Source of the DNA: Dermatemys mawii
Taxonomy: Eukaryota > Chordata > Testudines > Dermatemydidae
Assembly (NCBI GenBank): GCA_007922305.1
Contig: ML677328.1
Span: 6,160,540 to 6,224,539 of the forward strand
DNA length: 64,000 bases
Direction: 5' to 3'
The notes below the pieces were generated by a model. It was not told the DNA's origin. It did not search any database and worked only from the letters and a program-made list of their open reading frames with translations. Position 1 is the first letter of the stretch; each line of letters opens with the position of its first letter. Shown in pieces: positions 48,599 through 59,736 of this stretch. A program made the position numbers and the translations under genes.

Positions 48599-49201
48599 TG
48601 ACAAAGAGTCCTGTGGCACCTTAAAGACTAACTAAAGTATTAGAGCATAAGCTTTCGTGGGCTAATACCCACTTNNNNNNNNNNNNNNNNNNNNNNNNNN
48701 NNNNNNNNNNNNNNNNNNNNNNNNNNNNNNNNNNNNNNNNNNNNNNNNNNNNNNNNNNNNNNNNNNNNNNNNNNNNNNNNNNNNNNNNNNNNNNNNNNNN
48801 NNNNNNNNNNNNNNNNNNNNNNNNNNNNNNNNNNNNNNNNNNNNNNNNNNNNNNNNNNNNNNNNNNNNNNNNNNNNNNNNNNNNNNNNNNNNNNNNNNNN
48901 NNNNNNNNNNNNNNNNNNNNNNNNNNNNNNNNNNNNNNNNNNNNNNNNNNNNNNNNNNNNNNNNNNNNNNNNNNNNNNNNNNNNNNNNNNNNNNNNNNNN
49001 NNNNNNNNNNNNNNNNNNNNNNNNNNNNNNNNNNNNNNNNNNNNNNNNNNNNNNNNNNNNNNNNNNNNNNNNNNATCCGACGAAGTGGGTATTAGCCCAC
49101 GAAAGCTTATGCTCTAATACTTTAGTTAGTCTTTAAGGTGCCACAGGACTCTTTGTCACTTCTGCAATTCCAGACTAACATGGCTACCCCTCTGATTCTT
49201 G
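48599..49201. mobile_element. Young Penelope-like insertion spanning the assembly gap
   Basis: The 13-bp word acaagtactcctg stands on both sides (48586-48598 and 49202-49214) with no mismatch, so 48599-49201 is one insertion. Its left arm 48598-48674 and right arm 49083-49159 are perfect reverse complements over 77 bp ('gtgacaaagagtcctgtgg...taatacccactt'). The right end adds 'gcaattccagactaacatggctacccctctg', the standard terminal sequence of elements A and C. Penelope-like elements often carry inverted or tandem pseudo-LTR pieces and 10-15 bp target duplications, which fits. The 400 Ns hide the middle, so true length and coding content are unknown. Confidence 0.82.
48675..49074. other. Assembly gap, 400 N
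   Basis: Exactly 400 undetermined bases. The round number suggests an estimated or placeholder length. It lies between perfect inverted arms, which are a plausible cause of the assembly failure. Confidence 0.98.
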
Positions 49202-49214
49202 ACAAGTACTCCTG

Positions 49215-49349
49215 GTTTTTTATCCTTCACTGTGTGTTCCAGGTACAGTGCAGCTATGTATCCGTTTTCTGGCACTGTGTGTACAGTACTCAGCCATTTA
49301 GAATTTGACTCTTGATATCTGTATTCTAAAACTGACTTATTAATTCCTA
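49215..49349. other. Short unrecognised spacer
   Basis: Host or older element B sequence between two Penelope-like insertions; no feature. Confidence 0.5.
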
Positions 49350-50062
49350 GACAGCCAATATTTTTTATTGGACCAACTTCTTTTGGTGAGAGAGATAAGC
49401 TTTTCATCTTATTCAGAGCTCTTCTTCAGGGCTGGGAAACGTAATCAATGTCACAGGTAAATATAAGATGGAACAGATTATTAAGCATAAGCAGTTAACA
49501 CATTTCAAGGGACCATTAAAGTACCCTGTTATCACCTCTCCAGTCATAGGGAGGAAAGGAAATGTGTGGGAGGGTGCAGTTAGGGGATGGTGGTGTGAGT
49601 GGATTATAGATTGTTGTAATAAACCATAAATCCAGTGTCTCAGTACAGTCCATGATTTTAGTGTCTAGCAAAGTTATGAATTTAAGCTCCCAGGATCTTC
49701 TTTTAAAAAATGTTGTACAGGTTTCCTTGGAGGATGAGGACTGACAGGTCAGATATAAAGTGATTGCTTTGTGGAAAGTATTTACCCACAGTTGATGTGG
49801 TGTTTTTGACCTTTATCATTTCCATGTGTGAGTTCATTCCAGAACATAGTGATGGTCTGGTTTTACCTACAGAGTTGCTGTTGGGGCAGCAAATGCACCA
49901 GCTGAGGTACACCACATGTTTAGATAGGCATTTGTAGGACCCATGGATCTCGAAAGGTGTGTTGTGGGGGGTGTTAATATTTGTAGCAATCTGAAAGACA
50001 TTACTTCACCCACCTTCTCTTTCTAATATCCTGCGGCTGACGTGGCTACAACAACACTGCAT
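49350..50062 (-). mobile_element. Penelope-like element D of a second lineage
   Basis: Reads in the opposite direction to A and B and has different ends. The 3' side (plus-strand left) has 'ttattggaccaacttctttt', 'ggtgagagagataagctttt' and 'cagagctcttcttcagggctggg'. The 5' side has 'ttacttcacccaccttctc' and 'cggctgacgtggctacaac'. Between them the minus strand encodes a decayed GIY-YIG endonuclease (separate entry). The different termini and protein words show that this is a separate family from A-C. Confidence 0.82.
49590..49985 (-). pseudogene. Penelope-like GIY-YIG endonuclease remnant
   Basis: In Penelope-like retroelements a GIY-YIG nuclease sits C-terminal to the reverse transcriptase and is thought to nick the target DNA. 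On the minus strand from about 49950 one reads 'FEIHGSYKCLSKHVVYLS', then a CxxC pair ('WCICCP'), 'SVGKTRPSL' (about 49860), 'MNSHMEMIK' (family RxxxH region), 'VGKYFPQSNHFISDLSVLIL' (about 49760-49720) and, after a stop, a tail ending near 'GLY.DTGF'. The motif order is that of the family. At least two stop codons break the tail, and in 'MNSHMEM' an expected arginine before the motif is not conserved. The upstream reverse transcriptase is missing. It is inactive. Confidence 0.75.
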
Positions 50063-51006
50063 TTTTAATTCTTCTCATTTACTTCACACAACTTTTCTCT
50101 ACAGCATTCCCCTCTCCCCAAACAAACACCTATCATTCTATGCAGAATGCTCAGTTGAAGCTAGAAGCCACACAGCCATTCTCCATTTTTAGGTTTCTCT
50201 ACTTCTTCCATATTTACTTCAGGAAAATTTTCCTATCAGCTGCATTAATATCCTTACAAATGTGTTTTTGGGAAGTACAGAAGCATCAGTAACTTCAATA
50301 GGATGACTCCCTACTTTTATGGGAGTCAGAGGGACAATGACACAAATCCTATATTTCATTAAGCAAATATTTTTTCTCATGGAAATTTAACTGTGATGCT
50401 TTCTTCGGAAGTAGCAGAGAGAGCATCTTATTATAAACAGTTATATTTTTGCCCATACTAAAAATTCTGCATTTAAAATATATTAAATGAAGGACAGATG
50501 TTTAAAATAGAGGTCCTACAATGAAGTACTAAATATTGTTGGAATAGCAAACCCTTTGGTACAGTTTAGTCTGTTTTCGCATAAGGTATGTTTTCACAGC
50601 TGTAAAAGCACTAGAAACTACTGTCTGTGTTCCAATATTAATATAAAATCAATGAAACGATATGCCAGACTGTTGAACAGATTACACTATTGTTCACATA
50701 CTATACTATTAAAATAATTAACTTTTAAAAATTAATTCTAAGCAAGTCATTAAGCAGTTAAATGCTTTAAGGTTGTTCAACAGAAACACTGTCACTAAAA
50801 GTAGCCAAATATTTCCATCATAAACATTACAATACAACTCTTTGTTGAAACAAAATTGTGTCCCACTTTCAACAAACTAAACCAACTACAACTAGTTTTG
50901 TGCTGCTGTTAAATTTAAATACTCCTTCCTCCAAAGTTTTTATAAAAAACTATGTGATGGGAAATGTCAAGCTCTTTTCCACAAATATTGGCCGTATTCT
51001 TAGAGC
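50063..51006. other. AT-rich stretch, nothing recognised
   Basis: No gene or confident repeat. Confidence 0.5.
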
Positions 51007-51432
51007 TCAGTAGTAAAGCTAGGAGAAATTTCTCAGTCAAAATTTTTTTTTGTGAAAAATGCACATTCAGTAACGCTGAAAAGTTTTGTAAATTCATGTC
51101 AGATTCACCTAATTGTTTCAGCCAGAAAAATAATTTTGGGAAATTCCCCAAAAATCGAAACTTTTCATAGACATTTTCTGAAGAAGGTATTTTGATTTTT
51201 CGTTCAAAATAACTTTTTATTCTGGAGTTTCATTCAATTTTATTAAACAATAACAAACACATTAACAATGCTTGAAATTGAAATAAAACTTGTTTTGTTT
51301 GACCTACAATTAAATATTTTCAACTTTTCAATTAGCAAAAAATTTCATTTTCAGTTCAAACCAAAAGTGTTTTCCCCATCAATGTTTTGAAACTGCCAGA
51401 GAACTGAAAAATCCATTATTGGCCCAGCCCTA
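51007..51432. repeat. T/A-rich dispersed repeat, probably a decayed MITE
   Basis: Strand-biased, with many 'aaaatttt', 'gaaaatttc' and 'ttttcaa' words, ending 'ttattggcccagccctactt'. The left edge 'agtaaagctaggagaaatttc' is a weak inverted match to that end ('agtagggctgggccaataa' in reverse). Both strands are open for 68-78 codons only because of low complexity. Confidence 0.45.
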
Positions 51433-53905
51433 CTTTGTAACTCAACTGGGTTGTTCTGCTACAGGTTCTGATATGACATGAAAGTGCAGATTCTGTAGCA
51501 ATTGGGAGAGTGTCACACAGATGCCCATCACCTCCCAGATCTGCTCCTAACACAGGAGGGAGCAGAGAGAGTGGATTATCATAATCCACTTCCTACTCTG
51601 CTCTTCCACTGTATTAAGGATTCTGTGACTGACTCCAAATCTGAGGTTCAGACCCACAGAACCATCAAGTCATATGAGCTATTGGCCAAATTCTGTCCCA
51701 ACTTACACTCCTTACGCAAGTTCATTTATTTAAACAAGGATGAAAAGGGGTAGCTGAGGGAATCATGGAGAGACCTCTCAATTTTTCTCCAGAGTCTTAG
51801 CTTTCATTTTATTTTTACTTAAACTTACACAACTTAAAAAAATGACCACAACGTACTTGATACAGCAGTGTTTACCTGAGTTTCCAAAGAGCCTGAAACA
51901 ACATGTCTGAGATGTCAACGGCCTAATTTTGTTTCAATGGGTGCTGCTAACTCAAATGCCAATGACAGTTAATGTTGACATTTAAAAGTATTTCACTGTA
52001 AGAAGAGTGAGGAAGTATCACATTATGAAAATCAATACCAGTGTTATGTATAATGTCGGACGCAAGAACTAGCTTTGGACTTCATGGGGCTGTAAAGGTG
52101 GAGAAGATATATAAATTACTATGTTTAGGAACCTACAATATATGGTAGTGTTTGGTAGTGGGTGGGGATCATGATTTAAGGGGATCTAAGCTTTTGAAAG
52201 TTTGAGAAATGCTGTCATAAGGGCAGCGGAACTGAAACAGAGGGCAGGGAGCCCGTGGAGGAGAAGGTAGATGCCGGGAATCTAAGAAAGGGCTCTGAAC
52301 CATGTGCAGGGATTCAATGTGTCCTGAAGTGAGGGGAGAATCTGAACACAGGAATTTTCTAGTAAGATCTAAAAGAGTTCTGGGGACCAGCCACCACAGA
52401 AACTACTGCAACCTTGAGGTTGTATTGCTGCTAATCCATACTGAAGCATTCCCCAAACCCTTACACAGACTATGCACAGGGAAGATTATTTGTCTTTTGA
52501 AAAGCATGTCCATGACTAAATTTTTGAATGTCCTCTCCTGAAATGTAGAATATTGCAACCCTTCAGTGGCATTTAACAAGAAAAGGAGAGAGACATTCTT
52601 TCTTTATTTTTATTACTTTATACATGTAATATAGGTATAACTCTACAGATCTAATTCCGAGTAAAATATTCATTTTCATTATCTACAAAGTATTTTCTTT
52701 TTCAGCCTCAAGTCAGGCTTGTGGATCAGTGAGTGAACCCTGATTTTTTTAAGTTGAGATCTTATTAGTTGAACGGTTTGTTCTTCGTTTAAAGGAGGCA
52801 TCACATTAAAAGTTTGACATTTGGAAAACATAGAGAATACTTGCAGTGGAATGAAAATACTGAAGACCCTGAACCTGTATTTGACTCTGCACACTCAGTG
52901 GCAGGTGAGTAAGAGGTGTCCTCATTTTCATGGCAACCAGCAAAACACAAGTCATTTAAATAACAAAGAAATCCCTTCTTCTTTTGACTATAGAAATAAA
53001 AGGGACAACCATAAATGTTGAAAAAATGAAAAAATAAAAGAATGAAACATGAAAAAATAAAAATATTGCAAGTATTTTCTGAGTGGAAAATAGGCTACAT
53101 TCACTGAATTAATTATTCATTGGAATTATTCACTTAGCTTCAATTAGAATCTAACCATCTCTATCCACCATCTACATTACATTATAATAAATTTCTGTTT
53201 TAGTTGCACCAGTGAATACTGTAACTTGGCTCAGTGCCTGCTGATTCACTATAGTATTTTTATTCCGAAAACAAAAGCCTGATACTGTGTAATCTTTTAC
53301 ACCTGTAATTAGGTGGGTGCTCTTTTTTAAAAAAAATGTCTATCTCTGTTCTAGATTTGAGTGAGTGAGTGTGAGAGAGACAGAGTGAGAGAGAGAAAAG
53401 GTATTTATAGTCTAGAAGAGATTTAAAACAACAGAGAAAAGGCTTCAAATATCAAAATGGCCTTAAAACAAAAATTGATCTTGCAACTTCCCTGAGTAGC
53501 TTCGTGTATGTTCTTTACTAAATATCTACATGCAATACTGAAAATTTATAAACTTCTTTCTTTAAGTACCAGATTTCTTTACTGAACATATACTTTATGC
53601 TTGCTTTGAATGAAAACATCCTATTGTACTTTATACAAGTCGTCCTTGGCATACAAACAGTACAGGGCTGTACCTTGGAAAATTAATTATACCTGTAGAT
53701 AACAAAAAAAACTAAAAGGAAGGTTGGTTTAATTATGTAATATATAACAACACAAGACTGATTACTTGATAGGAATCTCATAATCTGCTAGAGTGATAAT
53801 ACACCCGTGGATTAGGAGATTCAGACCAAGTGCTAATCACTGTAAAAGATGCTCTGATAGTATTGAAAGAAAAAGCATGGCTGGAGGGATAATGTGCTAT
53901 TAAGA
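51433..53905. other. Unrecognised non-coding stretch
   Basis: No gene supported. A good splice-donor-like word 'ggcaggtgagtaag' lies at about 52901-52914, after an open frame beginning 52821, but no acceptor or conserved peptide supports an exon. A (GAGT/GAGA)n tract lies at about 53357-53400. Confidence 0.45.
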
Positions 53906-54072
53906 CAGCATTTCCCAAACTTTTTAAAGCCAAGCCTCTCCCTGGCCTCTCATATTCTGCTAAATTAATGTAATTATACTGCACTACAACCCCATCATGT
54001 AGTGTTAAATGCCTACCTATCTTAATTTATGTTCCGCACCCCACAAGGTATGTCACACTTTGGGAAAAGCTA
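53906..54072. mobile_element. Possible hAT MITE
   Basis: The left edge 'cagcatttcccaaacttttt' and the right edge 'cactttgggaaaagcta' form an imperfect inverted pair of the CAGTGTTTCCCAAAC type. No target duplication can be read. Confidence 0.5.
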
Positions 54073-54359
54073 CTTTACATCTTTATAATATGATATATCC
54101 ACTCCTTTCTTAAATGCTTTGAATTGTGAAATAGTTGACAACACTGACATTTATAGTACCATCATTGAAATCCGAGTTAGCTAGCATCCACAAAAATGTA
54201 CAGGACAATTCAGCCTTCAGAGCTACCATTTCAGGCTTTCTGCAAATGCAGGAAGATATTGCTGCATCTAGTATACTAGGGTCATGTTTTGAAGTTTTCT
54301 TCACAAATATGATAGAAACTTTTTTAAAAAAAATAAGCAAGGCTGATATTCTGGTAAAA
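54073..54359. other. Unrecognised stretch before the LINE
   Basis: Open on both strands (76 codons minus, and the start of a 138-codon plus frame) but without motifs. It may be upstream LINE sequence, though no endonuclease residues are readable. Confidence 0.4.
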
Positions 54360-54735
54360 CAAGGAAAAGCTGGACAAGCAAGAAAACAAGACCATTACAG
54401 GATAAATGTAAACAAGCCAAGACTGCTGGGAAAGCAGAAGCAGAAAAAACATTACACAAAGCAATGGAGGAATCACAAAGATTGGACAAGCAAAATTTCT
54501 GAAAAGACGATATGTCCTATAGTTACTGAGCTTCAAGAAAACAAAGTATGAAAATGATATATAAAAATGTTAATTGTACGGAAGCACAGTCAGGTCAATG
54601 ATGAAAGCAATGAAAAAGGCTATTGTTAAACAGGCAACAAATTCTGAAGAGGTGCTGGAAGCATGGAATGAACATTTAGACAAATTGCAGAACCCTGCAA
54701 TTCATCCAGATACAAGCATTCTAGACATGCTAGAT

Positions 54736-54857
54736 TAGGGTGACCAGACAGCAAGCGTGAAAAATCGGGATGGGTTTGTGAGTAAAAGTAGCCTATATAA
54801 GAAAAAGACCCCAAAATCAGGACTGTCCTTACAAAATTGGGTCATTTGGTCACCCTG
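54736..54857 (+). mobile_element. hAT-like MITE inside the RTE remnant, perfect 8-bp duplication
   Basis: A 122-bp element from TAGGGTGACCAGA to TTTGGTCACCCTG. TGCTAGAT stands at 54728-54735 and again at 54858-54865. It is the same family as 44135. Removing it and one octamer joins 'ctagacatgctagat' to 'gagcaaggtgg' of the LINE, so the MITE entered after the LINE was in place. Confidence 0.96.
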
Positions 54858-54951
54858 TGCTAGATGAGCAAGGTGGCTTGTGAGGCACAACGGATACCAA
54901 CACTGAACCATCATCGGGAGAAGAAATAGAGCAGCGAAGCAATTAAATAAT

Positions 54952-56045
54952 GGGAAAGCTCCAGAAATGGACAATGTAACAGCTGAGCTGCTGAAAGCTG
55001 GCAAGACAAGTACTACTCAAAAATTAGGAAAAATATATAAGAAGGCATGAGAGCAAGCAGTGGTACTGAATGACTGGCTACTGGCCATAGTTGGACCAAT
55101 CCTAAAGAATGGAGATCTTGCCAATCCAAATAATTATAGAGGCATAAGCTTACTATCAGCACCAAGAAAAGTCATGTTGAAAGTAACTTATCAACAGACT
55201 AAGTTTTAGAGGAAATAGTAGATGAGGAACAGTGTGGCTTCAGACCAGAACAACTTTGTACTAATCAGTTATTCATGCTCCAACAGGTGATAAAAACACG
55301 TGGGAATGAGGATTAAAGACATTTGCTGTTTTCATCGACTTCAAAAAAGCATTTGATTCAGTTTGGAGGGAAGAAGTATGAAAGGAGTGAAATCATATGG
55401 AATCCCAGATAAGATAACCACAATTATAAAATGATGTATGTATACTCCTATAGTGCTGTCAGAATTGGTGGAAAATTAAGCAGCTAGTTGAAGTTAACGT
55501 TTGGTGTAAGACAAAGGGCAATGGAACCATTGCCACTTTTCATCATGTACTTAAAGTAGATAGTAAGGAGGGCGTGATCTAGAGTTAAGCTCTTTCTCTT
55601 ATGCAGATCACATCATACCACTGGCAGACATGTTTAAATTAATTATGGTATCCTTTTTACGCTGGAAAATTGATGTTGCCCACTTGGATTTACAATAAAT
55701 GTCAAGACAACAAAGTGATTGCTTATTGGAAAAGGGACAAGAGATCAAGACAAATTTTGAAATGCAGCAGTGGTGAAAAGGTAGAACAATGAAAATCTTA
55801 TGTGTACCTAGGAAGCTTGATCAGTTCTGAGGGTACCACCAAGGATGAAGTTAAAAGGAGATGTGCCTTAGCTACACGTGCTGAACAGAAGTTAATGAAA
55901 TTATGGACAGATAAAACCATGATGTTAGGTATGAAAGTGAAAGTGCATTAAACTCTTGTACTAATAATATTGCTCTACGGTATGGAAGCAGCTGTATTAA
56001 ATGAAACAGACATCAGAAGGCTGGAGGCAGAGAGATGAAATTTCT
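54952..56045 (+). pseudogene. RTE-like reverse transcriptase remnant
   Basis: The enzyme would copy the element's RNA into DNA at a nicked target. Motifs in order, in shifting frames: 'GKAPEMDNVTAELLKAG' (about 54952-55002, finger region), 'NYRGISLLS' (55131-55157), 'FRPEQLCTNQLF' (about 55240-55275), 'FAVFIDFKKAFDS' (55322-55360, catalytic motif A with its aspartate), 'LSYADH' (about 55597-55613) and 'YVYLGSLISSEG' (about 55800-55833), then 'LLYGMEA' (about 55970-55990). In the catalytic box the second aspartate of YADD is replaced by histidine, and stops or frameshifts occur between most motifs. It is inactive. Confidence 0.8.
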
Positions 56046-56340
56046 TCAGATGACGGCAGGAATAAAGTGGAATGATTTTAAGACAAATGAAGTTGGAAGA
56101 AGAGTAGGATGTGAAGTCAGGGTATAGGATTTGCTGCAGTAGAAAAAATTAGGATGGCAGGGACACTGGAGAAGACGAATAGATGACAGATGCCAACAAA
56201 AATAATGCAAACACAACCTGAAGTCAGTCAGACATAGAGCTGACCCACTGACTAGATGGTGAGATACTGTACATAGGGACACAACCAGGCGAAACTTAAT
56301 GGAGGAACAAGCCATCAACAGGAACAAATGGCAACATGGT

Positions 56341-56708
56341 ACTGTTTCCCATACCTTTACAGGTGCTTTGGAATGAGAAGAAGAGGAGACTCCAGAGAAG
56401 AACTGAAGGGTCTCTCTGAGTCTATCTGTACCTCCCAACTATTCCTCTGCACTACCCCAGGGGAAGTGGGATCTAGGCTTTGGAAAATGCCATGTAAGAA
56501 GAGAGAACGGATTTGACAAGGCTCCTCATCCAAGGATTCTGAAGAGGCAATAGTATGAGTTTGTGGAGAAGAGAGCAAGACCTTCTGGGTAGCTAATTAC
56601 ATAGATCCATATTACATACAATTTTAAAATACTCATTTTGCTCTTGATGTGTACATGAACCTGCCCCCACCAACTATGACTTTATCAGAAACTGCACATG
56701 AACATTTG
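56341..56708. other. Unrecognised stretch after the LINE
   Basis: May include the LINE 3' end. The frame at 56046-56438 (130 codons, minus) runs antisense over the RTE remnant and is not a gene. Confidence 0.45.
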
Positions 56709-56882
56709 GGGTGAGGGATACCTCAGTGGTTTGAGCATTGGCCTGCTAAACCCAGGGTTATGAGTTCAATCCTTGAGGAGGCCATTTAGGGATATGGGGC
56801 AAAAATCTGTTGGATGATTTCATTAGGGGTTGGTCCTGCTTTGAGCAGTGGGTTGGACTAGCCCTGTATCTCAAAGTAACAA
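56709..56882 (+). repeat. tRNA-derived SINE, turtle CRY/PolIII type
   Basis: The head reads like a tRNA: 'gggatacctcagtggtttgagcattgg' includes an A box, and 'gttatgagttcaatccttg' is the B box (family: ggttcaaatcc). The body follows with 'aggaggccatttagggatatggggc', 'ggttggtcctgctttgag' and 'gtgggttggactagccctg'. It would be transcribed by RNA polymerase III from the internal boxes. The copy is well preserved with a few differences. The tail shares the CR1-like 'ggactag' end used for mobilisation by LINE machinery; that partner is inferred. Confidence 0.9.
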
Positions 56883-58017
56883 GAGGAGACTACCTAAGGT
56901 GCACTTTCTTACTTACACAGAAAACTAAACAGAAGTAGCACTGAGTTTCATTTTTCTTTTTCTGACATGGACAAGATCTCTAGTTAAAAGTGCTTCTATA
57001 ATCCTGAGAAAGATTTACCACATCTTCCATCTACAGTTTTATTGCTGACCTCTACCGCTATAAAAGAGTACTCAGATATTTCAAAAGTTATATGCTTAGC
57101 TAGTTACCAAACACAGTATTATGTGGATAAGCTTGAAATATTTCTGTTCCTAGCCTATAACAAACCATTTACAGAATCTAAAGTTTAAAATGAATTGTCT
57201 TTAGAAACCATGTATTTCACAATAAGTGTATGCTGCTTGATCACAACTGCCTGCACTATGTTCTAATTAATTTTTGTAGAATAAATTTATTATTGTGTCT
57301 ACATAGATTTTCTACATAAGATTAGTCACACAAGCTTTACCTTTTGTATTTTCACTTCATACCTAAGTTACAAATTTACAGCATTCTAATATTTATGGAA
57401 CAGCATTCTGTAAATATGCCATTTAACTTGCTGGTAGCAAAGCCCTGCATTTCTCTGCTTTCTTGATCCCAACAGGCACATAATGAAGAAATGTGCATCA
57501 ATATAGCTTTCATGTTAATGTCTTGTCTCCTGACCAGCTAGTCCCAGATCAGATCTGGATCAACTTCTTACGCAGTGGAAAGCAGTGCCATGGGTGGTTC
57601 CAGTATTAGATTTGCTATATCAGCAAGACAGGATACAGATACCTCCTCCACCTAACCATTCTGAAACATTCAAGAGCAATGAAGTCACATACATCAGAGG
57701 GCTGGTAGCTCTTTTGTTGTAAAGTTGGAGTTGGAATGATCTTTTATATAAAAAGGGACACCTCTCTTTTGCCCATTCAGCTACATCTCCCTTCCCTGGA
57801 ACCACTACCACCTCCCATCACATTTTCTGCAAAGTAACCTCAAAATGTTTTCTGTTTCATTCAACCACTTCCTGAGATATTAACTGCCTATAAACCTAAA
57901 ACTTAGCCTTCTAGACATGTTCAAAGGTCCATGTTGTATACCTGCACCATGGAGTCTGGGATCTCTAATGCTTTGCATAAGACCTAAGAAAAGAAAATAA
58001 CAGGAGACAAACAGTGG
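56883..58017. other. Unrecognised non-coding stretch
   Basis: AT-rich, no gene or clear repeat. Confidence 0.5.
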
Positions 58018-59117
58018 GATGGGCATAAGAATGGTCCATCTAGCCCAATAACCTGTCTTCTGACAGTGAACAGTGCCACATGCTTCAAAAGGAATGAACA
58101 GAACAGGAAAATTATAGAGTGATCCATCTTCTATTATCTATCCCAGCTTCTGGCAATCAGAGGCTTACATACACCCAGAGCATGGAGTTGCATCCCTGAC
58201 TACCCTGGTTAATAGCTACTGATGGACCTAACCTCTATGATCTTATCTAATTCTTTATAATTTTGACCTTCACAATATTCCCTGGCAATGAGTTTGAGAA
58301 GTTGACTGTGAAGAAGCCCTTCCTTTTGTGTTTTAAACCTGCTGCCTATTAATTTTATTGGGGCTCCCCTGGTTCTTGTGTTATGCGAAGGAAGTGCACT
58401 GCATTTCCCAATTCACTTTCTCCACAGCAGCCATGATTTTATAGGCCTCTATCATACCCCCTCCTTTTCGGTCTCTCTTTTCCAAGCTGAAAAGTAATAG
58501 TCTTCTGAAACTTTGTCCTATGGAAGCTGTTCTAGACTCCTAATCATTTCTGTTGCTCTTCTCTAGGCCTTTTCCAATTCTAATATAATCTTTTTTGAGA
58601 AAGGGTTATCAGAACTGCACACAATGTTCAAGGTGTCAGTGTACCTCGATTTATATAGTGGCATTAGGATATTTTCTGTTACTATCTATCCTATTCCTAA
58701 TGATTCCCAATGTTCTGTTAGCTTTTTTGACAGCCACTGCACACTGGGTAGATGTTTTCACAGAACTACCTGCAAATAACTCCATCTCTTTATTGAGTCA
58801 TGACAGCTAATTTAGACCCTATCATTTTGTATGTATGGTTGGAATTACGTATTCCAATGTGCATTATTTTGTATTTATTAACACTGAATTTCATCTGCCA
58901 TTTTGTTGCCCTTTGTTCTGTGAGATCACTTTGTAACTCTTCGCAGTCTGCTTTGGATTTCACTATCTTGAGTTATTTTGTATCATCTGCAAACTTTGCC
59001 ACCGGTTTACCCCTTTTTCCCAGATCATTTATGAATATATTGACCAGTACTGGCACACCATACAGATCCCTGGAGGGACACCACTATTTACCTATCTTCA
59101 TTATGAAAACTGATCAT
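58018..59117 (-). mobile_element. CR1 LINE, 3' half of a split copy (3'UTR and end of ORF2)
   Basis: The plus-strand text begins 'gggcataagaatggtccatctagcccaataacctgtcttctgac', the reverse of the 3' end at 13230 and 21220. The 3'UTR runs to about 58440. Upstream (to the right) the minus strand codes for the end of the reverse transcriptase: 'CAVAVKKAN' at about 58715-58742 and 'KFADDTK' at about 58976-58999, the catalytic FADD box with both aspartates. Frameshifts and stops occur. The copy continues at 59749 after the Penelope-like insertion. Confidence 0.88.
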
Positions 59118-59129
59118 TTATTCCTATCC
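59118..59129. repeat. Left target duplication of Penelope-like element C
   Basis: 'ttattcctatcc' at 59118-59129 pairs with 'ttattcttgccc' at 59737-59748 (9 of 12 identical), both at the same point of the CR1 sequence. Confidence 0.7.
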
Positions 59130-59736
59130 TTTTTAGAGTGGTAGACATGTTAGTCTGTATCAGCAAAAACAACGAGGAGCCCTTGTGGCACTTTAGAGAC
59201 TAACAAACCTGGACATTCTCTCCTCAAAAGAATAAATGGACACAAATCTGACATCAGGAATTATAACATTAAAAAATCAGCAGGAGAACACTTCAATCTC
59301 CCTGGATACTCAATAACAGACTTAAAAGTGGCAATTCTTCAACAAAAAAAATTCAAAAACAAACTCCAAAGAGAAACTCCAGAACTGGAATTAATTTGCA
59401 AATTGGAAACCATCACATTAGGCCTGAATAAAGACTATGTAGTGACCCATCCACTCCCAAACTAATTTCCCCCTGCTGATACTCTCACCTTCTTGTCAAC
59501 TGTTTAAAATGGTCTACCTGGTTTACACTGGCTTCATTAGCACTACACAATGATTTCCACCCCTTCTTGTCAACTGTTGAGAATAGTCCTCTTCCACCCT
59601 AATTGATTTGGCTCATTAGCACTGATCCCCAACTTGGTAAGGCAACTTCCATCTTTTCATATGCTGTGTATTTAAACCTCTCTACTGTATGTTCCACTCC
59701 AGGCATCTGATGAAGTGGGCTTTAGCCCATGAAAGC
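59130..59736 (+). mobile_element. Penelope-like element C inside the CR1 copy
   Basis: A 607-bp insertion bounded by a decayed 12-bp duplication. It begins with an inverted piece of its own terminal repeat (59139-59210: 'gtagacatgttagtctgtat', 'gagcccttgtggcactttag'), which is the reverse complement of the end of element A. Then a GIY-YIG endonuclease tail in the plus direction: 'GEHFNLPGYSITDLKVAIL' (59283-59339) and 'LICKLETITLGLNKDY' (about 59393-59440). The 3' non-coding region and terminal repeat follow, ending 'gatgaagtgggctttagcccatgaaagc'. It lacks the reverse transcriptase and is defective. Confidence 0.85.

Larger units (their letters stand above)
54360..56340 (+). mobile_element. 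Decayed RTE-like LINE
   Basis: A single decayed non-LTR retrotransposon in sense orientation, about 1.9 kb, interrupted by a MITE at 54736-54857. It covers the linker before the reverse transcriptase, the polymerase domain and a C-terminal region ending 'LGWQGHWRRRIDDR' (about 56150) and 'HNLKSVRHRADP'. The endonuclease is absent or unreadable. Many stops and frameshifts show long inactivity. The NYRGISLLS wording is typical of the RTE clade, but a full tree would be needed to exclude related clades. Confidence 0.78.

Noticed and set aside
52821..52914. Possible exon ending in a strong splice-donor word (ggcaggtgagtaag)
   Set aside because: No convincing acceptor before it, the peptide has no recognisable motif and no neighbouring exon was found. 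A single donor-like word is expected by chance in 64 kb.
56046..56438. 130-codon minus-strand frame
   Set aside because: Antisense to the RTE-like remnant and its trailing sequence.
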